A DNA stretch of 64,000 bases from Bradyrhizobium sp. CSS354 (GCF_029051725.1 NZ_JAACFU010000008.1:310001-374000), one strand, 5' to 3'. Positions 22,664-31,343 are shown, counted from the first letter of the stretch. Notes: a model not told the origin generated them from the sequence alone. Translations and numbers: made by a program.

Positions 22664-23105
22664 TCATGTCTCCGTCCGCGGTTCGATCCCGTCCGCTCGA
22701 TCGCCCTATTCCGGCACGACAGCCGGTACAGTCCTTCAAATAGAGCAAATTCCGTACCAAAAAAGACCCTACGCGTTACATGCCGTGCGAATCACGGTCA
22801 CTCGATATCTCCGCGATCATAGCCGATCAGTCGTAGCGAACCATGCTGTCACCCGACTATCAAGAATTCGCTAATCGAGGGGCGCCGGCTACCCGTGACA
22901 ATACCGTGATTTCCGGTCTTGGCACGGGCGAAGTGATCGAAATCACCCCGGCGTTGCTGGATTGCCACGAAAAACAAGCACGAAAGCGGAACTTTCTGCC
23001 TGTCGCAGGGCGCAAAACTGCGTTTTGCGACGCGCGCACGTGTCCTTAACGTGAACGCTCCCTGATGGTGCCGGCGATCCCAAAGGGGTCGCCGTCACAG
23101 TAGTG
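22664..23105. other. clpP-clpX intergenic region, no gene seen
   Basis: These 442 bases show no supported reading frame. Near 23071-23093 a GC-rich inverted repeat (GGCGATCCC and GGGTCGCC around AAAG) follows the clpP stop and may form a weak terminator, though it lacks a T run. The length of the gap suggests clpX is also transcribed from its own promoter inside it. I do not see confident promoter hexamers. Confidence 0.4.
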
Positions 23106-23741
23106 CTACGGGGTCTTCGGCGCCGCGGTTTCCTCGGCGCGCTTGTCGATAACCCTGTCGACCAGGCCAAACTCCTTGGCGTCGCTCGCGGTCAGGAACT
23201 TGTCGCGTTCCAGCGCATCCTCGATCGCCTTGTAGGTCTGGCCGGTGTGTTTCACGTAGATCTCGTTGAGCCGCTTCTTCAGGTTCAGGATTTCCTGGGC
23301 GTGCAGCATGATGTCGGTGGCCTGGCCCTGGAAGCCGCCGGAGGGCTGATGCACCATGATGCGCGCGTTCGGCAGCGAGAAGCGCATGTCCTTCTCGCCG
23401 GCACAGAGCAGCAACGAGCCCATCGAGGCGGCCTGTCCCGTGCACAGCGTCGAGACCGGCGGGCGAATGAACTGCATGGTGTCGTAGATCGCGAGGCCCG
23501 ACGTCACCACGCCGCCCGGCGAGTTGATGTACATCGAGATTTCCTTCTTCGGATTTTCCGCCTCAAGGAACAACAGCTGCGCGACGATCAGCGTCGACAT
23601 GCCGTCCTCGACCGGCCCGGTCAGGAAGATGATGCGCTCCTTCAGAAGGCGCGAGAAAATGTCGTAGGCGCGCTCGCCACGGTTGGTCTGCTCGACCACC
23701 ATGGGCACGAGGTTCATGTAGGTTTCAACCGGATCGCGCAT
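23106..23741 (-). CDS. clpP: ClpP, proteolytic subunit of ATP-dependent Clp protease
   Basis: A 211-residue serine peptidase that forms the tetradecameric chamber used by ClpX and ClpA. The nucleophile Ser is in GQAASMGS (about residue 106), the His in RIMVHQPSGG (about 131), and the Asp in the region DAKEFGLVD. The N-terminal short propeptide-like sequence is MRDPVETYMNLVP. The gene is between tig and clpX. A heat-shock-like promoter sequence lies about 150 bases upstream of the start. All catalytic residues are present and the length is normal. Confidence 0.97.
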   Translation of the reverse strand: MRDPVETYMNLVPMVVEQTNRGERAYDIFSRLLKERIIFLTGPVEDGMSTLIVAQLLFLEAENPKKEISMYINSPGGVVTSGLAIYDTMQFIRPPVSTLCTGQAASMGSLLLCAGEKDMRFSLPNARIMVHQPSGGFQGQATDIMLHAQEILNLKKRLNEIYVKHTGQTYKAIEDALERDKFLTASDAKEFGLVDRVIDKRAEETAAPKTP

Positions 23742-23837
23742 GAGTCACCTAGGGTTTTGAAGAGGCGGACACCGCCAGTCCCGGCTGCCAGTCGGGGCTG
23801 GATCTGCCGGAAGGCCGATGGACGTCCCGTGATGCAG

Positions 23838-23876
23838 GAACTTGGCAGAAGACTTAGTAGAAGAACTTGGCAGAAG
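23838..23876. repeat. 14-bp direct repeat in the clpP leader
   Basis: GAACTTGGCAGAAG occurs at 23838-23851 and again at 23863-23876, 25 bases apart, with a related partial copy (GACTTAGTAGAAG) between. It lies between the candidate clpP promoter and the clpP start, so it would be in the 5' leader. Role unknown. The rest of the 318-base tig-clpP gap (23742-24059) holds no gene that I can support. Confidence 0.6.
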
Positions 23877-23894
23877 CAGAAGGCGTAGCGACAG

Positions 23895-23920
23895 ATATAG
23901 CCCAATTCGTTCCTGACAAG
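23895..23920 (-). promoter_or_regulatory. Candidate heat-shock (RpoH-type) promoter of clpP
   Basis: On the reverse strand CTTG (23920-23917) is followed after 16 bases by CTATAT (23900-23895). This resembles the CTTG-N(15-17)-CYATAT layout described for RpoH promoters in rhizobia. It would start a transcript near 23888, some 150 bases before clpP. Sequence match only. Confidence 0.5.
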
Positions 23921-24059
23921 TGCGGAGCGAATTAAGGCTTAATCCGTGCGGCAGTTGAAGCTGATTCGTACAAAGAGGCCCAGCCGGCCACCTGGCTAGC
24001 TCGACCTCTTCGCTGATCATCCTTAATGCACGGCTATCCTAAAGGCTCTCCTGCAGCCC

Positions 24060-25421
24060 TCAGGCGGCGGTCTTTTCCGCCTCGTCGTCCTTGTAGAGAT
24101 CGTCGCGCGAGACCTTCTTCTCGGTCACCTTGGCAAGCTCGAGGATGAAGTCGACCACCTTGTCCTCATAGATCGGTGCACGAAGCTGGGCCAACGCTTG
24201 GGCGTTGCTGCGGTAATAGTCCCAGACCTCCTTCTCGCGGCCCGGCATCGAGCGCGCCCGCTCGATCACGGCGCGGCCGACCTCGTCGTCGGTCACGGAG
24301 ATCTTGTTCTTCTCGCCGATCTCGGAGAGCACGAGGCCGAGCCGCACGCGGCGATCGGCGATCTTGCGGTACTCTTCCTTGGCGGCGTCTTCGGTGGTGT
24401 CCTCGTCGGCGAAGGTCTTGCCGGCGGAGTCCATCTCGGCCTTCACCGAGTTCCACATCAGATTGAACTCCTCGTCCACCAGCGAGGGCGGAGCCTCGAA
24501 GCGATGGGCCTCGTCGAGGCGGTCGAGCAGCGCACGCTTGACGCGCTGGCGCGTCGCGGTCGCGAACTCGGCGACCAGCCGCTCGCGTGCCGCTTCCTTC
24601 AGCTTGTCCAGCGATTCGAGGCCGAGCGTCTTGGCGAACTCGTCGTCGATCGCGAGATCCTGCGGCGCCTCGATCAGCGTCGCGGTGGTCTCGAACTCGG
24701 CCGGCTGGCCCGCGAGCTTGTCGTTCATGTAGTTCTTGGGGAACGCCACCTTCAGCGTGCGGGTCTCGTCAGTGGCGATGCCGGTGAGCTGCTCTTCGAA
24801 GCCGGGGATGAAGGTGTTGGATCCGATCACGACCTGGATGCCCTCGCCGGCGCCGCCCTCGAAGGCTTCGCCGTTGATGGTGCCCTTGAAGGCGACGGTG
24901 ACGCGATCACCCGAGTCGGCCTTGGCGCCCTCGCCCTTCGCGGCATAGCCACGGTTCGAATCGGCGATGCGCTTGATCGCCTCGTCGACGTCGGCGTCGG
25001 TGACTTCGGCGACGGGCTTCTCGACCTCGAAGGTCTTGAAGTCGGCGAGCGCGATCGACGGCACCACCTCGATCGCAACCGTGTAGGTCAGATCGGTTTT
25101 GCCGTTGAGCAGCTCCTCGACCTCGGCCTGCTCGGTCGGCATGGTGATCTTCGGTTCGGTCGCCAGGCGGAAGCCGCGCTCGGAGAACAGCTGCGTGTTG
25201 GTGTCGCGGATGGTCTGGTCGATGGTCTCGGCCATCACCGAGCGGCCATAGACCTTCTTGAGGTGCGTGACCGGCACCTTGCCGGGACGGAAGCCGTTGA
25301 TGCGGACCTTGTCCTTGAGGTCGACGAGCTTGGCACCGGCCTTGGCGTCGAGATCAGACGCGGGAACGCTGATCTTGAACTCGCGCTTCAAACCTTCCGA
25401 GAGGGTTTCTGTGACCTGCAT
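24060..25421 (-). CDS. tig: Trigger factor, ribosome-associated chaperone and peptidyl-prolyl isomerase
   Basis: A 453-residue chaperone that binds nascent chains at the ribosome exit. The N-terminal ribosome-binding domain has the signature region NGFRPGKVPVTHLKK (about residues 39-53); the FKBP-like isomerase domain spans about 155-250 (GDRVTVAFKGTINGEAFEGG); the C-terminal helical arms complete the chaperone cradle. The start is set at ATG 25421, since the longer frame runs into the tRNA-Leu gene. The C-terminus is acidic and Lys-rich (SRDDLYKDDEAEKTAA). It leads the tig-clpP-clpX-lon block. Normal length for alphaproteobacteria. Confidence 0.96.
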   Translation of the reverse strand: MQVTETLSEGLKREFKISVPASDLDAKAGAKLVDLKDKVRINGFRPGKVPVTHLKKVYGRSVMAETIDQTIRDTNTQLFSERGFRLATEPKITMPTEQAEVEELLNGKTDLTYTVAIEVVPSIALADFKTFEVEKPVAEVTDADVDEAIKRIADSNRGYAAKGEGAKADSGDRVTVAFKGTINGEAFEGGAGEGIQVVIGSNTFIPGFEEQLTGIATDETRTLKVAFPKNYMNDKLAGQPAEFETTATLIEAPQDLAIDDEFAKTLGLESLDKLKEAARERLVAEFATATRQRVKRALLDRLDEAHRFEAPPSLVDEEFNLMWNSVKAEMDSAGKTFADEDTTEDAAKEEYRKIADRRVRLGLVLSEIGEKNKISVTDDEVGRAVIERARSMPGREKEVWDYYRSNAQALAQLRAPIYEDKVVDFILELAKVTEKKVSRDDLYKDDEAEKTAA

Positions 25422-25594
25422 GGTGTCCAATCTTCTTCTCGTTCGGTCCCGGCGCGCATGCGTCGGGACGCTGCCATTAATCGATCCGGCGCGAGGCGAA
25501 CGCCTCAACGCCGGTGGTTCATCGGACCGGCTTCCGGCGGACAAACATCCGCGCGGGAGCAGATCGCGTAATCCGTGCAAACGCTGAAAGCGCT

Positions 25595-25679
25595 TGGTGC
25601 GGGCGGAGGGACTCGAACCCCCACAACTTTCGTCACTGGAACCTAAATCCAGCGCGTCTACCAGTTCCGCCACGCCCGC
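25595..25679 (-). tRNA. tRNA-Leu (TAG)
   Basis: On the reverse strand an 85-base class II tRNA begins GCGGGCG and ends CGCCCGC-A-CCA. The anticodon stem CTGGA/TCCAG encloses loop TTTAGGT, anticodon TAG, reading CUN leucine codons. A long variable arm follows, as expected for Leu. CCA is encoded. Confidence 0.95.
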
Positions 25680-25831
25680 GTAAATTTGCATCAAGACCGG
25701 CCGCGATGCCGCGGGCGGCGGGCTTATAGCATGTGCCCGCCTGTTCGCAGCAAAAAAATGGCCCGATAGAGGCAGGCTTCACCTAGGCATGGCGGCTGGA
25801 CTTATCCAGCACGGCGTGGTCGGGATCGGCG

Positions 25832-27148
25832 ATGAAAACGCGGATCTTCGGCCCGACGAGGCGCGAGGTATTGGCCGGACTTGGACTCGGCATCGGGGCC
25901 TCTGCGGCCGGGCTGATGGCGGGCGGCGCAGTCCCGGCCATGACCGCCCAGCTCGCCCTTCAGGCAAGGCCGGCGACGTTGGCTCTGAGGCCGGGGCAGC
26001 CGGCTACACCCATCTGGGAGCTGGCCGCCGTAAGCCACCTCGGGGATGTCCGTCTCAAACGTGGCGACCGCTGCGAGGTGGTCTTCCGCAACGGTCTGCC
26101 TGTCCCGCTTGCACCAGTCTGGTACGGCCTCAATGGCCCGGCCGCAGCCGACCCGCTTCGGGGTCGCGCCCCGACCGCCCCGGACGCGACGGAAACATCA
26201 ATCATTTCAATACCAAATGCGGGAACCCTGCTGGCCGACTTCCGGCTCTTCGAGGACGGCCTGAAGCAGCCCGCGCGCCCCCTGCCGATCATCGCCGCAG
26301 AGACCAACCCGGTCGCCGTCGATCGGGACGTGGTCCTCTTGATCGAGGAATGGCGGCTGCGGCCGGACGGGACCGCACTCGCCCCGGGCCGCGAACCGAA
26401 GGACACATCCCCGCTCTTCACAGTCAACGGGCAGACTTCATTCGAACTCGCAGCCGCAGCCAATGAGCGGCTGCGGCTGCGCTTTATCAACGGCTCCCAA
26501 CGTTCTGTTCTGGCGATCAAATTGGAAAGTCACGAGGTCCAGGTGATGGCCTTGGACGGACAGCCAGCTGAGCCGTTCCAGGCGCGAAACGGCGCCCTGG
26601 TGCTGGCTCCCGGCGCACGCGCCGACGCCTTTGTGGATGCGGCCACGTCGGCCCCATTTCTGCTGCATGATGGCACGGAGGCGCGCCAGGTCGGCCGGCT
26701 GACGGTCTCCGGCAAGGTGGAGCGGCGCGTGCCCTTGTTGCCGCCACAGCCGCTCCCTCCGAATGACCTGCCCGACCGGCTTGATCTAAAAGGCGCCCTG
26801 CGATTCGGTGTCGCGCTCGGGGTAGCCGACGCCGGGTGGATACGGCCCGCAAATTTCTCGACGTCGTCCGCCCCCGCCTTTCGCGCCAAGGCCGGCCGCA
26901 CCGTCGTGCTGGCCCTCAAGAACCCCGCACCCGTCGCCACCGTCTTCCATCTCCATGGCCACCATTTCCGCCTGCTCGACAAGCTCGACGACGGCTGGAA
27001 GCCGTATTGGCTCGACACGCTCGCGATCGAACCCGGCCAGACCCAGCGCATCGCATTCGAGGCCAGAGGTCCCGGCCGATGGCTGATGGAATCCGTCGTA
27101 GCCGATTGGGCGTCCCCGCGGCTGGCGCGCTGGTACGCGGTGGAGTGA
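25832..27148 (+). CDS. Tat-exported multicopper-oxidase fold protein with degenerate copper sites
   Basis: A 438-residue protein with a twin-arginine leader (TRREVLAGLGLGIGASAAGL) followed by three cupredoxin-like domains. In active multicopper oxidases domain 1 has HxHG and HxH pairs; here the equivalent position reads PVWYGLNG, so those histidines are absent. Domain 3 keeps HLHGHHFRLL, but the final HCHxxxH motif that holds the type 1 and trinuclear copper ligands is replaced by RWLMESVVADWASPRLARW, with no Cys or His. It therefore cannot hold a normal trinuclear centre. The closest functional model is SufI/FtsP, a copper-free Tat-exported relative that protects the divisome, though a retained metal site near HLHGHH is possible. 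It is convergent with nnr, four bases apart. The start has no strong Shine-Dalgarno sequence. Confidence 0.8.
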   Translation: MKTRIFGPTRREVLAGLGLGIGASAAGLMAGGAVPAMTAQLALQARPATLALRPGQPATPIWELAAVSHLGDVRLKRGDRCEVVFRNGLPVPLAPVWYGLNGPAAADPLRGRAPTAPDATETSIISIPNAGTLLADFRLFEDGLKQPARPLPIIAAETNPVAVDRDVVLLIEEWRLRPDGTALAPGREPKDTSPLFTVNGQTSFELAAAANERLRLRFINGSQRSVLAIKLESHEVQVMALDGQPAEPFQARNGALVLAPGARADAFVDAATSAPFLLHDGTEARQVGRLTVSGKVERRVPLLPPQPLPPNDLPDRLDLKGALRFGVALGVADAGWIRPANFSTSSAPAFRAKAGRTVVLALKNPAPVATVFHLHGHHFRLLDKLDDGWKPYWLDTLAIEPGQTQRIAFEARGPGRWLMESVVADWASPRLARWYAVE

Positions 27149-27152
27149 GAGC

Positions 27153-28652
27153 TCAGTATTCCACCCCCAGCGCATGGTAGATCCGCCGGTGCACGGCGGG
27201 CAGCGTCTCAGTGAGATCCTCCGCGATCAGGCCCGGCCCCGCCTCGCTCCCCGCTTCGCCATGCATCCACACGGCGATGCTGGCGGCTTCGAATGCCGGC
27301 ACGCCTTGCGCCAGCAGCCCTGCGATAATGCCGGCGAGCACGTCGCCGGCGCCCGCGGTAGCGAGCCAGGGCGGCGCGTTGGCGGCGATGGTGGCGCGGC
27401 CGTCGGGCGCGGCGATCGTGGTGTCCGGGCCCTTCAGCAGCACGACAGCGCCGGAGCGCTCGGCGGCGGCGCGCACGCGCTCGATCTTCGAGCGTCCCGG
27501 ATATTTGTTGCTGAGGTCGGAGAACAGGCGCGGGAACTCGCCCTCGTGCGGTGTCAGCACCACCACCTTGTCGTGCGACGTCTTGATCGATTCGAACAGG
27601 CGCTCGGGATTGGCGGCAAAGCTCGTCAGCGCATCCGCGTCGAGCACCAGGCGCCGCTGCGCGTTAAGCGCCGTGTGGACGAGATCGCAGGTGCGCTCGC
27701 CGACACCCGCGCCGGGGCCGATCATGCAGGTGTTGTAGCGCTTGTCACCGAGCAGCTCGCCGAACTCGATGGCGGTATCGACGGGGCGAACCATCACCGC
27801 GGTGAGCGCAGCCGCATTGATCGCGAGAGCATCACGCGGAGTGGCCAGAGTCACCAGGCCCGCGCCGGCGCGTAGCGCTCCGCGCGCGGCGAGACGCGCT
27901 GCACCGGTCGCGGCCGCATCGCCCGAGACCGCCAGCACATGGCCCCGCGCGTATTTGTGGCCGTCGATGCGCGGCACCGGAAAGGCGGCGCCCCAGAAGT
28001 CCGGATCGTTCTCAAAAATCTGCGGCGCGATCTCGTCCAGCACCTGCGCCTCGATGCCGATATCGGCGACACGGACGTGTCCGCAATGCATCCGCCCCGG
28101 CAGCAGCAGATGCGCCGGCTTCTTGCGGAAGAAGGTGACGGTCTCGGTGGCGTTCACCGCCACGCCCAGCACGGCCGCACTGGTGCCGTTGATGCCGCTC
28201 GGCAGATCGACCGCGAGCACCGGCGCACCGTTGCCGTTGATCGCCTCGATCATCTCACGCGCCTCGCCGTCGACAGGACGGCTGAGGCCCGCGCCGAACA
28301 GCGCATCGATGATCAGCGCCGGTCGCCCGATCGCCTGCGGGTTGAACGGAAGCACCGGGTGCTTCCAGCCCCGCGCCGCCGAGGCCGCGTCGCCCTGGAG
28401 CTGGTCGCGCTCGCACATCAGGATCACCGAGACCTCGCGGCCTTGCGCGGCCAGCTCGGCGGCTGCAACAAAACCGTCACCGCCATTATTGCCCGGGCCG
28501 GCCACGATCAGGATCGGCCCCTCCTCCACCAGTGCGTGGGCGGCCTCGGCGACCGCCTGGCCGGCGCTGAGCATCAGCTTGAAGCCGGGGGTGCCTGCCG
28601 CAATGCTGAGCTGGTCGGCGCGCTGCATTTCGGCGTTGGTCAGAACTTCCAT
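27153..28652 (-). CDS. nnr: Bifunctional NAD(P)H-hydrate epimerase / ADP-dependent dehydratase
   Basis: A 499-residue metabolite-repair enzyme. The N-terminal YjeF_N epimerase half (about residues 1-210) begins MEVLTNAEMQRADQLS and contains AGPGNNGGDGF for NAD(P)HX binding. The C-terminal ribokinase-like dehydratase half has TPHEGEFPRLF and the catalytic loop TAGAGDVLAGIIAGLLAQG. Together they restore damaged hydrated NAD(P)H. The start at ATG 28652 has AGGGAAG upstream and matches the family N-terminus; the frame is open to 28727. It is divergent from glnB, with 380 bases between. Confidence 0.94.
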   Translation of the reverse strand: MEVLTNAEMQRADQLSIAAGTPGFKLMLSAGQAVAEAAHALVEEGPILIVAGPGNNGGDGFVAAAELAAQGREVSVILMCERDQLQGDAASAARGWKHPVLPFNPQAIGRPALIIDALFGAGLSRPVDGEAREMIEAINGNGAPVLAVDLPSGINGTSAAVLGVAVNATETVTFFRKKPAHLLLPGRMHCGHVRVADIGIEAQVLDEIAPQIFENDPDFWGAAFPVPRIDGHKYARGHVLAVSGDAAATGAARLAARGALRAGAGLVTLATPRDALAINAAALTAVMVRPVDTAIEFGELLGDKRYNTCMIGPGAGVGERTCDLVHTALNAQRRLVLDADALTSFAANPERLFESIKTSHDKVVVLTPHEGEFPRLFSDLSNKYPGRSKIERVRAAAERSGAVVLLKGPDTTIAAPDGRATIAANAPPWLATAGAGDVLAGIIAGLLAQGVPAFEAASIAVWMHGEAGSEAGPGLIAEDLTETLPAVHRRIYHALGVEY

Positions 28653-29033
28653 GCCACTTCCCTGTCCAAAAGCCTTTTCAAGAGGCACGTTCCGCACCGG
28701 GCTATCCGACGGAACAGCGATCTGCACAGATATTGAACCGTTTGCCTATTTCGTAGTCTGCGGTATTTTGTGCGGGTCGGCGCCACCTATCAGAGCTGCA
28801 CGTTAAAAGGCTGATAACGCTCCAACAATCAGGGCATTTGCAAATTGGCATAGACCCTGCTTTCGCGGAAGTCGCTTCGGTTCGTCGTGCTCACTGGCAT
28901 TTATCAGGGTGTGGCCGGCCGTTGTTGCCGGACTGGTCAGGGATCCCGGCATAGCGAAGACAAGATCGTGCGTCATGAAAAGCGCATCCTGACGAAGACG
29001 TTGCTATTTGTTCGAAAGGCCGGGAGGCGCGCA
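28653..29033. promoter_or_regulatory. nnr-glnB intergenic region
   Basis: This 381-base divergent region contains the sigma-54 type promoter listed separately and the glnB leader. A weak GTG-initiated frame overlapping the leader (from 28887) runs into glnB in the same frame but has no family-like sequence. I could not find a convincing pair of NtrC-binding sites by eye. Confidence 0.5.
28846..28861 (+). promoter_or_regulatory. Sigma-54 type -24/-12 promoter of glnB
   Basis: TGGCATAGACCCTGCT has the invariant GG and GC with exactly ten bases between, as in the TGGCAC-N5-TTGCA consensus. Transcription would start near 28872, giving a 160-base leader to glnB. RpoN with NtrC control of glnB-glnA is the rule in rhizobia, so context strongly supports it. 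Confidence 0.75.
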
Positions 29034-29372
29034 GTGAAGAAAATCGAAGCCATCATCAAGCCATTTAAGCTCGACGAGGTGAAGGAAGCGCTTCAGGAAG
29101 TCGGCCTTCAGGGCATCACCGTCACCGAAGCCAAGGGCTTCGGCCGGCAGAAGGGTCACGCCGAGCTGTACCGCGGCGCAGAATACATCGTCGACTTCCT
29201 GCCCAAGGTGAAGATCGAGATCGTGATCGGCGACGATCTGGTCGAGCGCGCCATCGACGCAATCCGCCGCGCCGCGCAAACGGGGCGCATCGGCGACGGC
29301 AAGATCTTCGTCTCCAACATCGAAGAGGCGATCCGCATCCGAACCGGCGAATCCGGGCTGGACGCTATCTGA
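29034..29372 (+). CDS. glnB: Nitrogen regulatory protein P-II
   Basis: A 112-residue trimeric signal protein that senses 2-oxoglutarate and ATP/ADP and controls GlnE, NtrB and related targets. The T-loop is intact, with the uridylylation site Tyr51 in GHAELYRGAEY; the B-loop is in RTGRIGDGKIFV variant form (AAQTGRIGDGKIFV). The start is GTG 29034, supported by GGGAGG at 29022-29027 and by the family N-terminus MKKIEAIIKPFKLD. It is followed by glnA, and this linkage marks it as GlnB rather than the amtB-linked GlnK. Confidence 0.96.
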   Translation: MKKIEAIIKPFKLDEVKEALQEVGLQGITVTEAKGFGRQKGHAELYRGAEYIVDFLPKVKIEIVIGDDLVERAIDAIRRAAQTGRIGDGKIFVSNIEEAIRIRTGESGLDAI

Positions 29373-29414
29373 GCCGGGTGCTATCCCGCATTTTGCGACA
29401 TTCTGACAAGAAAT

Positions 29415-29442
29415 AGGCTGCTTCGGCGGCCTCATTTTGTTT
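29415..29442 (+). terminator. Hairpin with T-rich tail between glnB and glnA
   Basis: AGGCTGC and GCGGCCT (one G-U pair in RNA) form a 7-bp stem with a TTCG loop, followed by CATTTTGTTTG. It would cause partial termination after glnB, or act as an attenuation point, so that glnA is expressed differently from glnB. Confidence 0.6.
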
Positions 29443-29521
29443 GTGCCTCGCGCGCCTCAAGAAGCGTGAACACGGTCGCTTGAAGCTTGGAAACCGACCC
29501 GCAGAGCCAAAAGGGGTATGC

Positions 29522-30931
29522 ATGAAGACCGCCAAAGACGTCCTGAAATCGATCAAGGACAACGACGTCAAATACGTCGACCTGCGCTTCACCGATCCGC
29601 GCGGCAAGTGGCAGCACGTCACCTTCGACATCAGCATGATCGATGAAGACATTTTCGCTGAGGGAACGATGTTCGACGGCTCCTCGATCGCCGGCTGGAA
29701 GGCGATCAACGAGTCCGACATGTGCCTTATGCCCGATCCGGTGACCGCGACGATCGATCCGTTCTTCGCCGAGACCACCATGGTCATCACCTGCGACGTG
29801 CTCGAGCCGACCACCGGCGAGCCCTACAATCGCGACCCCCGCGGCATCGCCAAGAAGGCCGAGGCGATGGTGAAGTCGATGGGCGTGGGCGACACCGTGT
29901 TCGTCGGCCCCGAAGCCGAGTTCTTCGTGTTCGACGACGTGCGCTTCTCCGCTAACCCCTACAGCACCGGCTTCCGCCTCGACTCCTCGGAGCTGCCGAC
30001 CAACTCCGACACCGAATACGAAGGCGGCAATCTCGGCCATCGTGTCCGCACCAAGGGCGGCTACTTCCCGGTGCCGCCGCAGGACTCCGTGCAGGACATG
30101 CGCTCGGAGATGCTCGGCGCCATGGCCAAGATGGGCGTGAAGGTCGAGAAGCACCATCACGAAGTCGCTTCCGCCCAGCACGAACTCGGCATGAAGTTCG
30201 ACACGCTGACGCTGATGGCCGACCACATGCAGATCTACAAATACTGCATCCACCAGGTCGCGCACATCTACGGCAAGACCGCCACCTTCATGCCGAAGCC
30301 GGTCTTCGGCGACAACGGCTCGGGCATGCACGTGCACCAGTCGATCTGGAAGGACGGCAAGCCGGTGTTCGCCGGCAACAAATACGCCGACCTGTCGGAG
30401 ACCTGCCTCCACTACATCGGCGGCATCATCAAGCACGCCAAGGCGATCAACGCCTTCACCAACCCGTCGACCAACTCCTACAAGCGCCTGGTCCCGGGCT
30501 ATGAGGCCCCCGTGCTGCTCGCCTATTCGGCGCGCAACCGCTCGGCCTCCTGCCGCATCCCCTACACCGCTTCGCCGAAGGCCAAGCGCGTCGAGGTGCG
30601 CTTCCCAGATCCGCTCGCCAATCCCTATCTCGGCTTCGCCGCGATGCTGATGGCCGGCCTCGACGGCATCAAGAACAAGATCGATCCGGGTCCGGCGATG
30701 GACAAGGACCTCTACGATCTGCCGAAGGAAGAGCTGAAGCAGATCCCGACCGTGTGCGGCAGCCTGCGCGAGGCGCTCGAAAACCTCGACAAGGACCGCG
30801 GCTTCCTGAAGAACGGCGGCGTGTTCGACGACGACTTCATCGACGCCTATATCGAGCTGAAGATGACCGAAGTCGCCCGCTTCGAAATGACCCCGCATCC
30901 CGTCGAGTTCGAGATGTACTATTCGGGCTAA
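29522..30931 (+). CDS. glnA: Glutamine synthetase, type I
   Basis: A 469-residue dodecameric enzyme making glutamine from glutamate, ammonia and ATP. Motifs present: FDGSSIAGW near residue 52, the metal-ligand region VGPEAEFFVFD, the ATP site KPVFGDNGSGMHVHQS, NRSASCRIP, and the adenylylation Tyr in DLYDLPKEE near residue 397. The last marks it as GlnE-regulated type I-beta. ATG 29522 has AAGGGG upstream and the family N-terminus; an open GTG at 29441 is ignored. It sits 149 bases after glnB. Confidence 0.97.
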   Translation: MKTAKDVLKSIKDNDVKYVDLRFTDPRGKWQHVTFDISMIDEDIFAEGTMFDGSSIAGWKAINESDMCLMPDPVTATIDPFFAETTMVITCDVLEPTTGEPYNRDPRGIAKKAEAMVKSMGVGDTVFVGPEAEFFVFDDVRFSANPYSTGFRLDSSELPTNSDTEYEGGNLGHRVRTKGGYFPVPPQDSVQDMRSEMLGAMAKMGVKVEKHHHEVASAQHELGMKFDTLTLMADHMQIYKYCIHQVAHIYGKTATFMPKPVFGDNGSGMHVHQSIWKDGKPVFAGNKYADLSETCLHYIGGIIKHAKAINAFTNPSTNSYKRLVPGYEAPVLLAYSARNRSASCRIPYTASPKAKRVEVRFPDPLANPYLGFAAMLMAGLDGIKNKIDPGPAMDKDLYDLPKEELKQIPTVCGSLREALENLDKDRGFLKNGGVFDDDFIDAYIELKMTEVARFEMTPHPVEFEMYYSG

Positions 30932-30957
30932 GCCGCCCGAAATTCCTGCGACAAGCA

Positions 30958-30987
30958 AAAGGCGCTTCCAAAAGGGGGCGCCTTTCG
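30958..30987 (+). terminator. Terminator of glnA
   Basis: AAAGGCGC (30958-30965) and GCGCCTTT (30978-30985) form an 8-bp stem about 27 bases after the glnA stop. The T run is built into the second arm. Confidence 0.75.
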
Positions 30988-31000
30988 TATTGGGGAAACC

Positions 31001-31082
31001 GTAGGTGGGTGGAGCCCTTGCGAAACCCATCATCTCGCAACTCGCGATGGCGATGGGCTTCGCTGCGCTCTACCCCTCCTAC
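31001..31082. repeat. Palindromic intergenic repeat, family B
   Basis: GTAGGTGGGTGGAGC at the left is mirrored by GCTCTACCCCTCCTAC at the right, with inner arms CCCATC and GATGGG. It lies between convergent genes. Its outer GTAGG/CCTAC ends resemble those of the element at 55034-55124, although the interior differs. Confidence 0.75.
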
Positions 31083-31085
31083 GTT

Positions 31086-31343
31086 CTACGTCTTCGCGAT
31101 CCGCACCCCATCCGTCCCGATCGCGCCGAACGTGCCGGCGATGATCTCCGCCGTCGGCTGCATGCCGCCGAGCGACCAATGTGAGGGCTCCTGCTCCTCG
31201 ATCCTGACCCAGACGTTGCGGCGGAATTCCGGGTTGCCCTGCCCTTCAACCTCGACCAGGAGGTCGGTGACGCGCTCGAGCAGTGCCTTCTTCTGCGCGA
31301 CATCCAGGATGCCGCGGACGGTGGAAATGGTGACGTAAGGCAT
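31086..31343 (-). CDS. Tautomerase family protein (4-oxalocrotonate tautomerase-like)
   Basis: An 85-residue protein with Pro as residue 2 after Met (MPYVTISTVRGILD), the catalytic Pro1 of the tautomerase superfamily once Met is removed. The length is between the short 4-OT and the longer CHMI/MSAD types. RRNVWVRIEEQEPSHWSLGG forms the second strand region with active-site Arg. It catalyses keto-enol tautomerisation of an unknown substrate. It is divergent from the GlxA-like regulator at 31496, 152 bases away, which may control it. Confidence 0.8.
   Translation of the reverse strand: MPYVTISTVRGILDVAQKKALLERVTDLLVEVEGQGNPEFRRNVWVRIEEQEPSHWSLGGMQPTAEIIAGTFGAIGTDGVRIAKT

Noticed and set aside
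24198..25571. 457-residue plus-strand frame over tig and tRNA-Leu
   Set aside because: It crosses a tRNA gene and shadows the trigger factor; no recognisable family.
29432..31033. 533-residue minus-strand frame over glnA
   Set aside because: Antisense shadow of glutamine synthetase, and it extends through the glnA terminator.
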